Of a stretch of 64,000 bases of DNA, positions 52,397-59,798 are shown in pieces. The notes under the pieces were generated by a model. That model worked only from the letters and a program-made list of their open reading frames with translations. It did not search any database and was not told the DNA's origin. This stretch comes from DASYXZ01 sp035308965 (GTDB taxonomy: Bacteria > Acidobacteriota > Terriglobia > UBA7540): the NCBI GenBank assembly GCA_035308965.1, contig DATGFN010000017.1:20926-84925 (forward strand). The letters run 5' to 3'. Both the position numbers and the translations under genes were made by a program. How positions within the stretch are numbered: position 1 is the stretch's first letter; each line of letters starts with the position of its first letter.

Positions 52397-52852
52397 TCAG
52401 CGGCGCCGGTCTGTGCCGCGTGCTCGGCGCCGCCGCCAAATCTCTGTCGCGAACTCTTGGCGCTTTTCCTTTGGTGTGTCGTGCATAATCTTCCCGCCGG
52501 CGTCGTGCGCACCTCGGGTGTGTTGAAGGGCCGCCTTGGTGTATTGGGCGAGTGTATAGGCTCCGGGATTGAATTGGTGGGTGCGCTTGCCCACTCCGGC
52601 GCGCGCCATTGCCAATCCGAGCCGGGTATTACATTTCTTGCAGAGGTATCGCAGGTTGTCCGGCGCGCCGTTCGATTCGTCCCCATCCTTGTGGTCTATT
52701 ACCACATTACGAGTCGAACCGCAGATCGCACACTTGGGCGGTCCGGGCGGGCGGCACTCAGGTTGGTGCGCTCGATACCGCTTCGCCCGGTCGCTAATTT
52801 CGTGGATCGGTTTCCGCCAGAAAGCGCCGCACTCGCTTGCGGCACGATTCAG
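52397..52852 (-). CDS. HNH endonuclease, probable CTG start
   Basis: The HNH fold is clear: KCAICGST (first CxxC), VVIDHKDGDESNGAPDN (catalytic DH) and LRYLCKKCNTRLG (second CxxC). In the open frame back to the stop at 52898 there is no ATG, GTG or TTG before the first zinc pair. The only plausible start is CTG at 52852, which overlaps the stop of the preceding gene as CTGA. This gives a 151-residue protein. The GTG at 52705 would cut off the first zinc pair. HNH proteins nick or cut DNA; here it may serve packaging, homing or defence. Confidence 0.65.
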   Translation of the reverse strand: MNRAASECGAFWRKPIHEISDRAKRYRAHQPECRPPGPPKCAICGSTRNVVIDHKDGDESNGAPDNLRYLCKKCNTRLGLAMARAGVGKRTHQFNPGAYTLAQYTKAALQHTRGAHDAGGKIMHDTPKEKRQEFATEIWRRRRARGTDRRR

Positions 52853-53154
52853 TCCTGGCTTTCTTCCTCTTCTTCCTGGCCAGCAAGCTCCGAGATTTCA
52901 CTCAAGCGCTCCTGGAGATTCTCATTTTCCTCTTCGAGTTCCTGAACTCTTTCGGTAAGTTCACGTCGTGTTGGTATGGCCATTTTCCTTCCTCCTTTGG
53001 GATTAACTAAGTGAATGTGCCTCTTTTCGGCGTACTCTTCCAAAGTTTCATCATCGATCGCGTCGGCAAGGTCGTCGTCTTCGCGCACTTCGCGCGCGAA
53101 GCGGACGGCCTGGGCCTTGCGGCGTTCAATCTGCACCCTGCTAAGCGTCTTCAT
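52849..53154 (-). CDS. Small acidic coiled-coil protein, 101 aa
   Basis: The N-terminal half has basic and then acidic helices (VQIERRKAQAVRFAREVRED). After a GGRKMAIPTRRELT linker a leucine-zipper-like coil follows (VQELEEENENLQERLSEI), with a glutamate run at the end. There is no known domain. It is the first cargo gene at the right end, and its stop overlaps the proposed CTG start of the HNH gene. Confidence 0.55.
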   Translation of the reverse strand: MKTLSRVQIERRKAQAVRFAREVREDDDLADAIDDETLEEYAEKRHIHLVNPKGGRKMAIPTRRELTERVQELEEENENLQERLSEISELAGQEEEEESQD

Positions 53155-53203
53155 TGCAAGCCGCTCGCGTCAATCCGCGTGCGGCCCTAATTGGCCGCCT
53201 TCA

Positions 53204-53231
53204 TTTTGCGTGGTACTTCTGCGTGGGACTG
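53204..53231. repeat. Echo of the integrase 3' end near the right attachment site
   Basis: TTTTGCGTGGTACTTCTGCG and the following GTGGGACTG closely match 38112-38140, which encodes the last residues of the integrase. The right copy is one base shorter, so it is out of frame. It may be a remnant of an earlier integrase or an integrase binding site present at both ends. Confidence 0.55.
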
Positions 53232-53321
53232 CTCCCAAAAACCACAGAGAATTCAGTAGATTTGCGGTGAAGTTGAGGAGACCCGAAGAGTATGGATTAT
53301 CGAGGCTAAGCTGTTGCAGGA

Positions 53322-53368
53322 ATTGGAGGCGCGGGTGGGAATCGAACCCACGCGTAAAGGTTTTGCAG
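53322..53368. repeat. Attachment-site repeat, element right end
   Basis: Identical over 47 bases to 38006-38052. It covers the tRNA-Cys from the anticodon loop to the encoded CCA, so integration leaves a functional tRNA. Confidence 0.9.
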
Positions 53369-53398
53369 ACCTCTCCCTTACCACTTGGGTACCGCGCC
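53324..53398 (-). tRNA. tRNA-Cys (GCA)
   Basis: Acceptor arm GGCGCGG/CCGCGCC, anticodon loop CTGCAAA (anticodon GCA), T arm GTGGG-TTCGATT-CCCAC, discriminator T as expected for tRNA-Cys, and an encoded CCA. It is the integration target of the element, and its 3' half is restored by the element end. Confidence 0.95.
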
Positions 53399-53400
53399 CT

Positions 53401-53499
53401 GAAAAACAGCGGCAAGTGGCAAGTGAACAGTTGCAAACAAGAAAATACCCTCCATCCTTGCTTGCCACTTTCAACTTTCCACTTGCCACTGGTTTCTAA
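53401..53499. repeat. Word-like inverted repeat (GGCAAGTGG/CCACTTGCC type)
   Basis: GGCAAGTGGCAAGTGAACAG at about 53411 faces TTGCCACTTTCAACTTTCC and CACTTGCCACTGG at about 53460-53494. It lies between tRNA-Cys and tRNA-Gly. Similar architecture occurs at 17731, 30994 and 63770. Confidence 0.55.
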
Positions 53500-53504
53500 T
53501 CTTT

Positions 53505-53579
53505 TGGAGCGGGAAACGGGATTCGAACCCGCGACTTCGACCTTGGCAAGGTCGCACTCTACCACTGAGCTATTCCCGC
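53505..53579 (-). tRNA. tRNA-Gly (GCC)
   Basis: Acceptor arm GCGGGAA/TTCCCGC, D arm TAGCTCAGTGGTAGA, anticodon stem-loop CGACCTTGCCAAGGTCG with anticodon GCC, T arm GCGGG-TTCGAAT-CCCGT (one G-T pair) and an encoded CCA. Same strand as tRNA-Cys and probably cotranscribed with it. Confidence 0.95.
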
Positions 53580-53675
53580 TCGGTCCTAGGTGGCGGTCGT
53601 TCCAAACTGCCCTTGCTTTCAAAGTATAAGTACCGCGACCGCGCCCTGTCAAGCCGCTCTCAGCCGATACGAGGG

Positions 53676-54056
53676 TCACTCTGCAATCATTGTTCCCTGG
53701 GCGGCCACCATGCGCCAGCCTCCCGCCTGTTCAAAGTAGGTATGAGTGTAGCGGGAATTGAACTCAAATGGCGAACCTTTAAAGGAGCCTTGCATCGCAG
53801 TTCTGCCCCTTATCAGGGCAGTATAGCCGTAGACGTGGACAGAAATGTCCTCCGGCTGAATCGCCTCGAAATGGAGATCGCCCGATCGCAAGCTGTTGAG
53901 GAATGCGGCTTTGGGTATCACCGCGCCACTTAAGTCGATCAAAACAAAATCGTCGGCCAGGATTTGTTCCAGGTTGGTGAACTCGCGGGAGACCAGCGCG
54001 CGGAAAAATTCCCGATCAGCCGCGAGGGAGCCATTAGTTTCCATTCCCACACCCAT
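53676..54056 (-). CDS. DUF4440/SnoaL-like protein (NTF2 fold)
   Basis: A 126-residue cone-fold protein with FFRALVSREFTNLEQILADD, DFVLIDLSGAVIPKAAFL and a final YTHTYFEQAGGWRMVAAQGT, typical of the SnoaL-like/DUF4440 group. Members bind small ligands or act as enzymes of many kinds, so no function is assigned. ATG at 54056 is used; ATG at 54044 is an alternative. Confidence 0.72.
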   Translation of the reverse strand: MGVGMETNGSLAADREFFRALVSREFTNLEQILADDFVLIDLSGAVIPKAAFLNSLRSGDLHFEAIQPEDISVHVYGYTALIRGRTAMQGSFKGSPFEFNSRYTHTYFEQAGGWRMVAAQGTMIAE

Positions 54057-54113
54057 ATATTAAGAACCGAAATCACCCGCCGGTGAAGAATCGCCCGAAC
54101 TGCGCAATCCCGC

Positions 54114-55127
54114 TCAGGCCGGCACCGTCATCACTGCCTCGCGCAAAAATTTTGCCGATTCTTCGGGCGGTGTCGGGTTGATGTAAAAGCCCGTGCCCCA
54201 TTCAAAGCCGGCCACTTTGGTCAGCTTGGGCATAATCTCCATGTGCCAATGGTAGTAGTCGTTCGAAGCCTCAGGGAACGGCGAGGTGTGGATGATGGTG
54301 TTATACGCGGGATGGTCCAGCACTTTGTCCAGGCGCATCAGCATATCTTTCAAGATCAAGGAGAGCTGCTCGAACTCATGCTTCTGTGACTCCTCGAAGG
54401 CCGATTGATGCACCTTGGGAACAATCCACATTTCGAAAGGAAAGCGCGGCGCAAAGGGCGCCATGGCGATAAAGTCATCATTCTCTGCGATGACGCGGGT
54501 GGCCTTCTCAACCTCCTGCCGAATCATGTCGCAAAAGATGCAGCGTTCCTTGAAGTTGTAATACTGGCGCGACCCATCCACCTCCTCCAGCACGCGCTTG
54601 GGGACCACGGGCAGCGCAATCAACTGGGAGTGCGTGTGCTCCAGGGACGCGCCGGCCGCCTCGCCGTGGTTCTTGAAAATCAGGATGTATTTGAAGCGCC
54701 GGTCCTTCTTCAGATCCAAGATGCGGTCCCGATAGGCCCACAAGACTTCTTCAATCCGATTCACGGGCAGCGTGGCGAGCGTCATCTGATGATCCGGGGT
54801 TTCGATGATGACTTCGTGGGCGCCGATGCCGTTCATCTTGTCATAGAGGCCTTCGCCCTCGCGATTCAAATTGCCTTCAATGCCCAGGGCGGGAAATTTG
54901 TTGGAAACCACCCGCAGCGTCCAGCCCGGCGTATTGCGCGAACTGCCGTCGCTCCGATAGGCGAGAATCTCCGGAGGCGTCTTGGATTCGTTCCCGTAAC
55001 AAAATGGGCAAAAGCCTGAACCGGAAATCTTCACTTTCTCGCGCACAAAATCGGACGGCCGTTTGGCGCGGTCGGTGGCAATAATCACCCACCGGCCCGT
55101 TACGGGATCTTTTCTCAATTCGGGCAA
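54114..55127 (-). CDS. galT: Galactose-1-phosphate uridylyltransferase
   Basis: A 337-residue HIT-superfamily transferase. RKDPVTGRWVIIATDRAKRP opens the protein, then a zinc site FCPFCYGNE, the nucleophile histidine in LEHTHSQLIALP and a late YYHWHMEIMPKL. It swaps UMP between UDP-glucose and galactose-1-phosphate in the Leloir pathway; no other gal gene is near. The start is TTG at 55127 with AGGAG eight bases upstream. Confidence 0.88.
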   Translation of the reverse strand: MPELRKDPVTGRWVIIATDRAKRPSDFVREKVKISGSGFCPFCYGNESKTPPEILAYRSDGSSRNTPGWTLRVVSNKFPALGIEGNLNREGEGLYDKMNGIGAHEVIIETPDHQMTLATLPVNRIEEVLWAYRDRILDLKKDRRFKYILIFKNHGEAAGASLEHTHSQLIALPVVPKRVLEEVDGSRQYYNFKERCIFCDMIRQEVEKATRVIAENDDFIAMAPFAPRFPFEMWIVPKVHQSAFEESQKHEFEQLSLILKDMLMRLDKVLDHPAYNTIIHTSPFPEASNDYYHWHMEIMPKLTKVAGFEWGTGFYINPTPPEESAKFLREAVMTVPA

Positions 55128-55205
55128 AGTTTCGACTCCTCCTATTTATGATTCAGAATTCGAACTCGCGGTTGACTGGCTGAGCCCCTGCATTGTAGCC
55201 CGCCT

Positions 55206-55685
55206 CTAATCCTTGAAAGCGTCCTTGATCAGGCGGGCCTGGAAGCCGGCACGCTCATCCCAAGCCACGCTCACTATATCAAACCTGTAGTTGATTGTTC
55301 CACGTTTGAGGCGCCGCATGTAATGATTTGCCGCTTTGATGATCCGTCGTTGCTTGCTCCGGTTAACCGCGATCTCAGGCGGACCGGCATCAGAAGTGGT
55401 GCGCGTTTTCACTTCGATAAAAGCCAAAACCGGGCCGTCCCAACCTACCAAGTCCAATTCCGCGCCGTGCAAGCGCCGGTTTCGGGCGACGATTGTATAC
55501 CCAGTTTGGCGAAGGTGCCAGTAGGCCAGCGTTTCGCCACGCCGGCCGATGGCAAGATGGGGTGCTGCGCGCTCTCCTTTAGCGTCCCCGGCCGGGCCGC
55601 CGGAGCGCGCGGATTGGCGCTCTTTCCAAACCAGCGCACGGTAAATGAGTCGGGCAAATAGACTCACAGGTCCATCCAGAGGCAA
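55206..55685 (-). CDS. YraN/UPF0102 family endonuclease-fold protein
   Basis: A 159-residue protein. The core has GRRGETLAYWHLRQTGYTIV, then NRRLHGAELDLV (glutamate and aspartate) and FIEVKTR, the ExK motif of PD-(D/E)xK nucleases, as in YraN. The N-terminal 40 residues are extra relative to most members. The start at TTG (55685) is uncertain, and GTG at 55667 is possible. Confidence 0.82.
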   Translation of the reverse strand: MPLDGPVSLFARLIYRALVWKERQSARSGGPAGDAKGERAAPHLAIGRRGETLAYWHLRQTGYTIVARNRRLHGAELDLVGWDGPVLAFIEVKTRTTSDAGPPEIAVNRSKQRRIIKAANHYMRRLKRGTINYRFDIVSVAWDERAGFQARLIKDAFKD

Positions 55686-55730
55686 AGTGGGAGCAATCGA
55701 CCCATCGAGGCTCTGTAACTGCCTGCTGCT

Positions 55731-57065
55731 TTACGCTCCACCCGCTTCCTCAATACATTTTTCCAAGATATCAAGGGCTACGTCGGCGTGCGCCTGTTCG
55801 CATATCAGCGGGGGCGCAATCCTTACCGTGCTTTCGCCGCAGCCAATCAACATCAGGCCATTCTCGAAAGCACGCTGAAGGACCCGTCCGCGCGCCTCCG
55901 AGTGGGGTTCGCGAGATTCCTTGTCTTTCACCAGTTCGATTCCGATCATCAGACCCCGGCCGCGGACAATGCCGACAATGGGATGTTTACCGGGCCAGTC
56001 TGAGATTCGCTTGAGGATATATTCTCCCATTCGGGCGGAATTCTGAATGTATTTCTCCTCGAGCAATCGAATGGTTTCGAACGCCGCGGCGCACGCCACG
56101 GGGTTTCCCCCAAATGTGGAAGCGTGCGCGCCCACCGGCCAATTCATAACGTCCGCGCGCGCCACCGTCACGCTTAAGGGAAGGCCGGAGGCGATGCCTT
56201 TGGCGGTGATGAGAATGTCGGGCACGACTCCTTCGTGCTGGCAGGCAAACATTTTTCCCGTGCGGCCCATTCCGGACTGCACTTCGTCAAAGATCAGCAG
56301 TATTCCATGCCGGTCGGCCAACTCCCGCAAGCGCGCCAGGAATCCCGCGGGAGGCACCACGTACCCACCCTCTCCTTGAATGGGCTCCACGATGATGGCG
56401 GCAACATCTTCGGGTGGAACCGTAGTCTTAAACAGTTTCTTTTCGATGAATTCCACCGGGTCGCAAACGCAGGGCGCGGGCCAATGCCCCGCCGCGCAAC
56501 GATATGGATTCGGATAAGGCGAGTGCGATACCCCCGAAAGCAAGGCGCCAAATCCCTGGCGTTGAACCGCCTTGGAGGACGTCAGGGAGAGTGACCCAAA
56601 AGTTCGTCCGTGGAAGCTTCCGAGGAATGCGATAAACGCGGGCCGCCGGGTGTGATAGCGCGCCATTTTCATCGCGGCTTCCATCGCCTCCGTCCCCGAG
56701 TTGCCGAAATAAACGCGCTTGGGAAACGTCCCGGGTGTGATCTGCGCAACTTTCTCCGCCAGCCTGGCCATCTGCGGATAGTAGAAATCCGTGCCCGATA
56801 AATGAATGAGGGTTTCCGCCTGGCGCTGAATCGCCCGCACCACGTCCGGATGGCAATGGCCGGTGGATACCACGGCGATGCCGGCGGCGAAATCGAGAAA
56901 CGTGTTGCCGTCCACGTCCTCCACCAGCATCCCTTCGCCGCGCTTGGCCACCAGCGGGTAGTCGCGCGTGTAGGAGGGCGAAACGTATTGCCGGTCAAGG
57001 GCCAGCACTTTTTGCGCTTCGGGCCCCGGAAGGGCGGTCTTGATTTGCGGAAATTTCTTCTCCAT
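55731..57065 (-). CDS. Class III pyridoxal-phosphate aminotransferase (GabT/acetylornithine type)
   Basis: A 444-residue fold-type I aminotransferase with DGNTFLDFAAGIAV, FGNSGTEAMEAAMKMA (phosphate binding), FHGRTFGSLSLT, LIFDEVQSGMGRTGKMFA and the PLP lysine in ILITAKGIASGLPLS. The length and the GabT-like blocks suggest 4-aminobutyrate or ornithine as amino donor; substrate cannot be fixed. ATG at 57065 follows AGAGGAGA. Confidence 0.88.
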   Translation of the reverse strand: MEKKFPQIKTALPGPEAQKVLALDRQYVSPSYTRDYPLVAKRGEGMLVEDVDGNTFLDFAAGIAVVSTGHCHPDVVRAIQRQAETLIHLSGTDFYYPQMARLAEKVAQITPGTFPKRVYFGNSGTEAMEAAMKMARYHTRRPAFIAFLGSFHGRTFGSLSLTSSKAVQRQGFGALLSGVSHSPYPNPYRCAAGHWPAPCVCDPVEFIEKKLFKTTVPPEDVAAIIVEPIQGEGGYVVPPAGFLARLRELADRHGILLIFDEVQSGMGRTGKMFACQHEGVVPDILITAKGIASGLPLSVTVARADVMNWPVGAHASTFGGNPVACAAAFETIRLLEEKYIQNSARMGEYILKRISDWPGKHPIVGIVRGRGLMIGIELVKDKESREPHSEARGRVLQRAFENGLMLIGCGESTVRIAPPLICEQAHADVALDILEKCIEEAGGA

Positions 57066-57262
57066 GATTTGTCTCCTCTGGACTGTGCTATCGATTGTTT
57101 TTCAGGCGAATTCTCATTCCGGCAGGATGCAGCCGAGGAGATTTAGTCACCGCCAAAAAGATTGGGGCGCGCCAAGTGTGGGAGTGTGTGCGACAGGATC
57201 GTTTGCGGCATGACGTAGTCCATTCGGGGGCCGTGCGCCGTGGGCCCGGCCAGACTAATAGT

Positions 57263-58786
57263 TTATTTTCGCTTCCAGCGGGTTCCCGCTTTCGTGTCTT
57301 CCAGGATTACGCCCGCTTTCAATAGTTCACCACGAATCTCGTCTGCGGCGGCGTATTCCCCGCGCTGGCGGGCTGATTCACGGGCAGAGATGCGCTCCTC
57401 GATTTCGTTTTCCCCAAGCCCGGCGCTGAGCACTGCGCCATGATCACCGTTTCCTGGTTCAACCTTGACATCGCTCACGCCCGACTTAATCACGTTGCCC
57501 GTCACTTCAACTGTGACGTTCTTTACAAATCCAAAGCGCTGCAGCTTTTCGAAGTCCGTGTCGTCGAGCACGGCAAAGATGCGGTCCCATCGTTCCAGCA
57601 CATCCAGGAACGCGGCACGGGCGCCCTCCGGAAATTCTCCCCGGTCGATGGCCGTGTTGCCCTCCCGCACCAAATCAAACACGGCGGCCAAGGCGGCGGC
57701 AGTGTTCAGATTGTCGTCGAGTGCCTCTTCGAAGGCCAGACGCGCAGCTTCGGCGCGAGTCACAAATGGCAGGGCGTCACCCGAGGGAAATTTCTCCATC
57801 GTCAACCGGTCGCGAAAATTTCTGAGCCGCTGGATGGATTGCTGTGCCTGGTGCAGGCCCTCAAAAGTAAAATTTAGAGGCATTCGGAAATGGGATGAGG
57901 CCAGCAGGTAGCGGATGGCGCTGGGCTTGTAGCCTTTCGCGATGAGGTCGCGCAGGGTGAAAAAATTCCCCTCCGATTTCGACATTTTCTTCCCATCCAC
58001 CATCAAATGCTCGGCGTGCAGCCAGTAGCGCACAAAAGGCTTGCCCGTGGCCGCCTCGCTTTGCGCGATTTCATTTTCGTGGTGGGGGAACACCAGGTCG
58101 CTGCCGCCGGAATGAATGTCGAAAGTTTCGCCCAGATATTTCATCGACATCACCGAGCATTCAATGTGCCAGCCGGGACGACCGGGGCCGAGCGGCGTTT
58201 CCCAGCGCGGCTCGCCCTCTTTGGCGGCCTTCCAGAGAACGAAATCGCGGGCATTATCCTTTTCATATTCGTCGGAATCCACGCGCGCGCCGGATCGGAT
58301 TCCGCTGAAATCAATTTTTGAAAGCTTGCCGTAATCCTTGAATTGCTTGACGCTGAAATATTCCGAACCCTCGCTCGAATAGGCGTAGCCTTTTTGCGCC
58401 AACGCCTGAATCAGCTTCACCATCTCGTCAATGTGGTCGGTGGCACGGACCATGAATTCCGGCTTTTCCAGGTTCAAGAGATCGCAGTCGATTTCAAACT
58501 CCCGGATGAATTTGGCCGTGTAATCCCGTAGTTCCATTCCGGCGGCCTGGGAGTTGCGGATAGTTTTGTCGTCCACGTCGGTCAGGTTCATCACCTGGCG
58601 AACCTGGTAGCCGCGGTATTTAAGGTGGCGGCGCAAAACGTCCTGAAAAACAAAAGTCCGATAATTGCCGATGTGAGCAAAGTCGTAAACGGTCGGGCCG
58701 CAAGTATAAAAACGGACCTCGTTATTCGTGAGCGGCACAAAGTCGTCCACCTTGCCGGAAAGCGTATTGTAAAAGCGAATCGCCAT
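57263..58786 (-). CDS. cysS: Cysteine-tRNA ligase
   Basis: A 507-residue class I synthetase. It has the CGPTVYDFAHIGNYRTF block (first zinc cysteine and HIGH-like HIGN), WHIECSVMS, HHENEIAQSE (zinc ligands) and KMSKSEGNFFTL. The C-terminus ends in a helical bundle and GTRWKRK. It charges tRNA-Cys, whose gene lies about 4 kb away and hosts the mobile element. The middle region after residue 400 contains an unusual valine-rich insertion (VTVEVTGNVIKSGVSDVKVE). Confidence 0.93.
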   Translation of the reverse strand: MAIRFYNTLSGKVDDFVPLTNNEVRFYTCGPTVYDFAHIGNYRTFVFQDVLRRHLKYRGYQVRQVMNLTDVDDKTIRNSQAAGMELRDYTAKFIREFEIDCDLLNLEKPEFMVRATDHIDEMVKLIQALAQKGYAYSSEGSEYFSVKQFKDYGKLSKIDFSGIRSGARVDSDEYEKDNARDFVLWKAAKEGEPRWETPLGPGRPGWHIECSVMSMKYLGETFDIHSGGSDLVFPHHENEIAQSEAATGKPFVRYWLHAEHLMVDGKKMSKSEGNFFTLRDLIAKGYKPSAIRYLLASSHFRMPLNFTFEGLHQAQQSIQRLRNFRDRLTMEKFPSGDALPFVTRAEAARLAFEEALDDNLNTAAALAAVFDLVREGNTAIDRGEFPEGARAAFLDVLERWDRIFAVLDDTDFEKLQRFGFVKNVTVEVTGNVIKSGVSDVKVEPGNGDHGAVLSAGLGENEIEERISARESARQRGEYAAADEIRGELLKAGVILEDTKAGTRWKRK

Positions 58787-59181
58787 AGAAAGCGGCCTGT
58801 TATGAAATGTCTTAATGCATGATTTTATCGGCAGGCCGAGGATTAGTCAACCTGGCCATGGATGGGCTGCATACGGACAGGACAGAACCACCCCGGCGCT
58901 TGGCGCGCCACCCCTCCTGAATCAGGAGGGGAGTTAAAACAAAAGCTCCCCTCCTCAGATGAGGAGGGGTGGCGCGCCAAGCGCCGGGGTGGTGGGGGCT
59001 CACCGGGGTGGGGGGGCGCCAAGCGTCAGGGCGGCTGGTGACGGCCGCCGTGGTGGTAGAGGGCCGCCACGGAAGAAAGCGCACGTTCGTAATATGGCCA
59101 TCGTAACGGGAAGATTGCGCGGTGCGTCAGAGTCTCTTAGAATGATTTGCCGTTCTGCGAGCGGCACCACGAGGCTGGCGA
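58787..59181. other. 395-base intergenic region with a large palindrome
   Basis: Lies between the divergent cysS and YqaA-like genes. Apart from the palindromic element at 58887-58993 and decayed copies of its words up to about 59070, no gene or clear promoter is visible. Confidence 0.5.
58887..58993. repeat. Large near-perfect inverted repeat with nested hairpins
   Basis: The 47-base left arm (58887-58933) and 48-base right arm (58946-58993) are complementary except for a few central bases and enclose a 12-base A-rich spacer. Each arm itself contains a hairpin, CCCCTCCTGAATCAGGAGGGG in the left. Degenerate pieces such as CCGGGGTGG and GCGCCAAGCG continue to the right. Confidence 0.75.
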
Positions 59182-59781
59182 TTGTCTTTTCTGAAGAACC
59201 TGACTCATAATCTCGCGCACGCCCTGCTTCTATACGGCGCCCTCGGCCTTTTTGCCATCTCTCTTCTCGATTCCACTTTCATACCCTTTCCGATGGTCAA
59301 TGACCTGCTCTTGATGCACCTCTCGAGTACGTCTCCGGCGCGCATGCCGCTTTATGTTATCGATTGCACGGCGGCCTCGGTGCTCGGCGCCTTTGTGCTT
59401 TACGGGATTGGACACGGTGGCGGGAAATTTTTTTGGCGCAAGTTTTCGCCTGAAAAAATGGGGCGCGCGCAGCATTGGCTGGAACGGAACGACTTTGCCG
59501 CCGTCCTGGTGATTTCGCTGCTCCCCGCACCTGCGCCGTTCAAGCTTTTCCTGGTCACCGCGGGCGCAGTGCGCATGAACCGATTTCGCTATGGAGCCGC
59601 GCTGGTGGTGGGACGCGGCGCGAGGTTCCTCGCCGAGGGCTGGCTGGCCGTCCTTTACGGCGTGCGCGCTGAGGCTTACTTGAAAGCGAACCTGGCGTGG
59701 GTCTCACTGGCCGTGGCCGTGGCTGTAGTGGCGGCGACGGTAGCCTACAGATTGTTTACCAGGCGTCCGTCCACGGTGTAG
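59182..59781 (+). CDS. YqaA/SNARE-associated (DedA-like) membrane protein
   Basis: A 199-residue integral membrane protein with about four to five helices: LLLYGALGLFAISLLDSTF, VIDCTAASVLGAFVLYGIG, VLVISLLPAPAPFKLFLVT and a C-terminal LAVAVAVVAATVAY. A re-entrant PAPAPFK segment and FRYGAALVVGRGARF recall the DedA/YqaA family. These act in lipid flipping or membrane homeostasis in some bacteria. The start is TTG at 59182, with GAGG upstream. Confidence 0.75.
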   Translation: MSFLKNLTHNLAHALLLYGALGLFAISLLDSTFIPFPMVNDLLLMHLSSTSPARMPLYVIDCTAASVLGAFVLYGIGHGGGKFFWRKFSPEKMGRAQHWLERNDFAAVLVISLLPAPAPFKLFLVTAGAVRMNRFRYGAALVVGRGARFLAEGWLAVLYGVRAEAYLKANLAWVSLAVAVAVVAATVAYRLFTRRPSTV

Positions 59782-59798
59782 CGAGATTTGTTATTCCT

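Larger units (their letters stand above)
38006..53368. mobile_element. Integrated mobile element in tRNA-Cys, about 15.3 kb
   Basis: The element is bounded by the 47-bp direct repeat and inserted in the 3' half of tRNA-Cys. The right copy completes the tRNA and the left copy is the displaced original 3' half, the standard result of tyrosine-recombinase integration. It encodes integrase, an excisionase-like protein and an HUH replication initiator at the left end, and a mainly defence-like cargo. Most genes are on the minus strand. No conjugation genes were recognised, so it may be mobilised in trans or move as a replicating circle. Confidence 0.88.
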
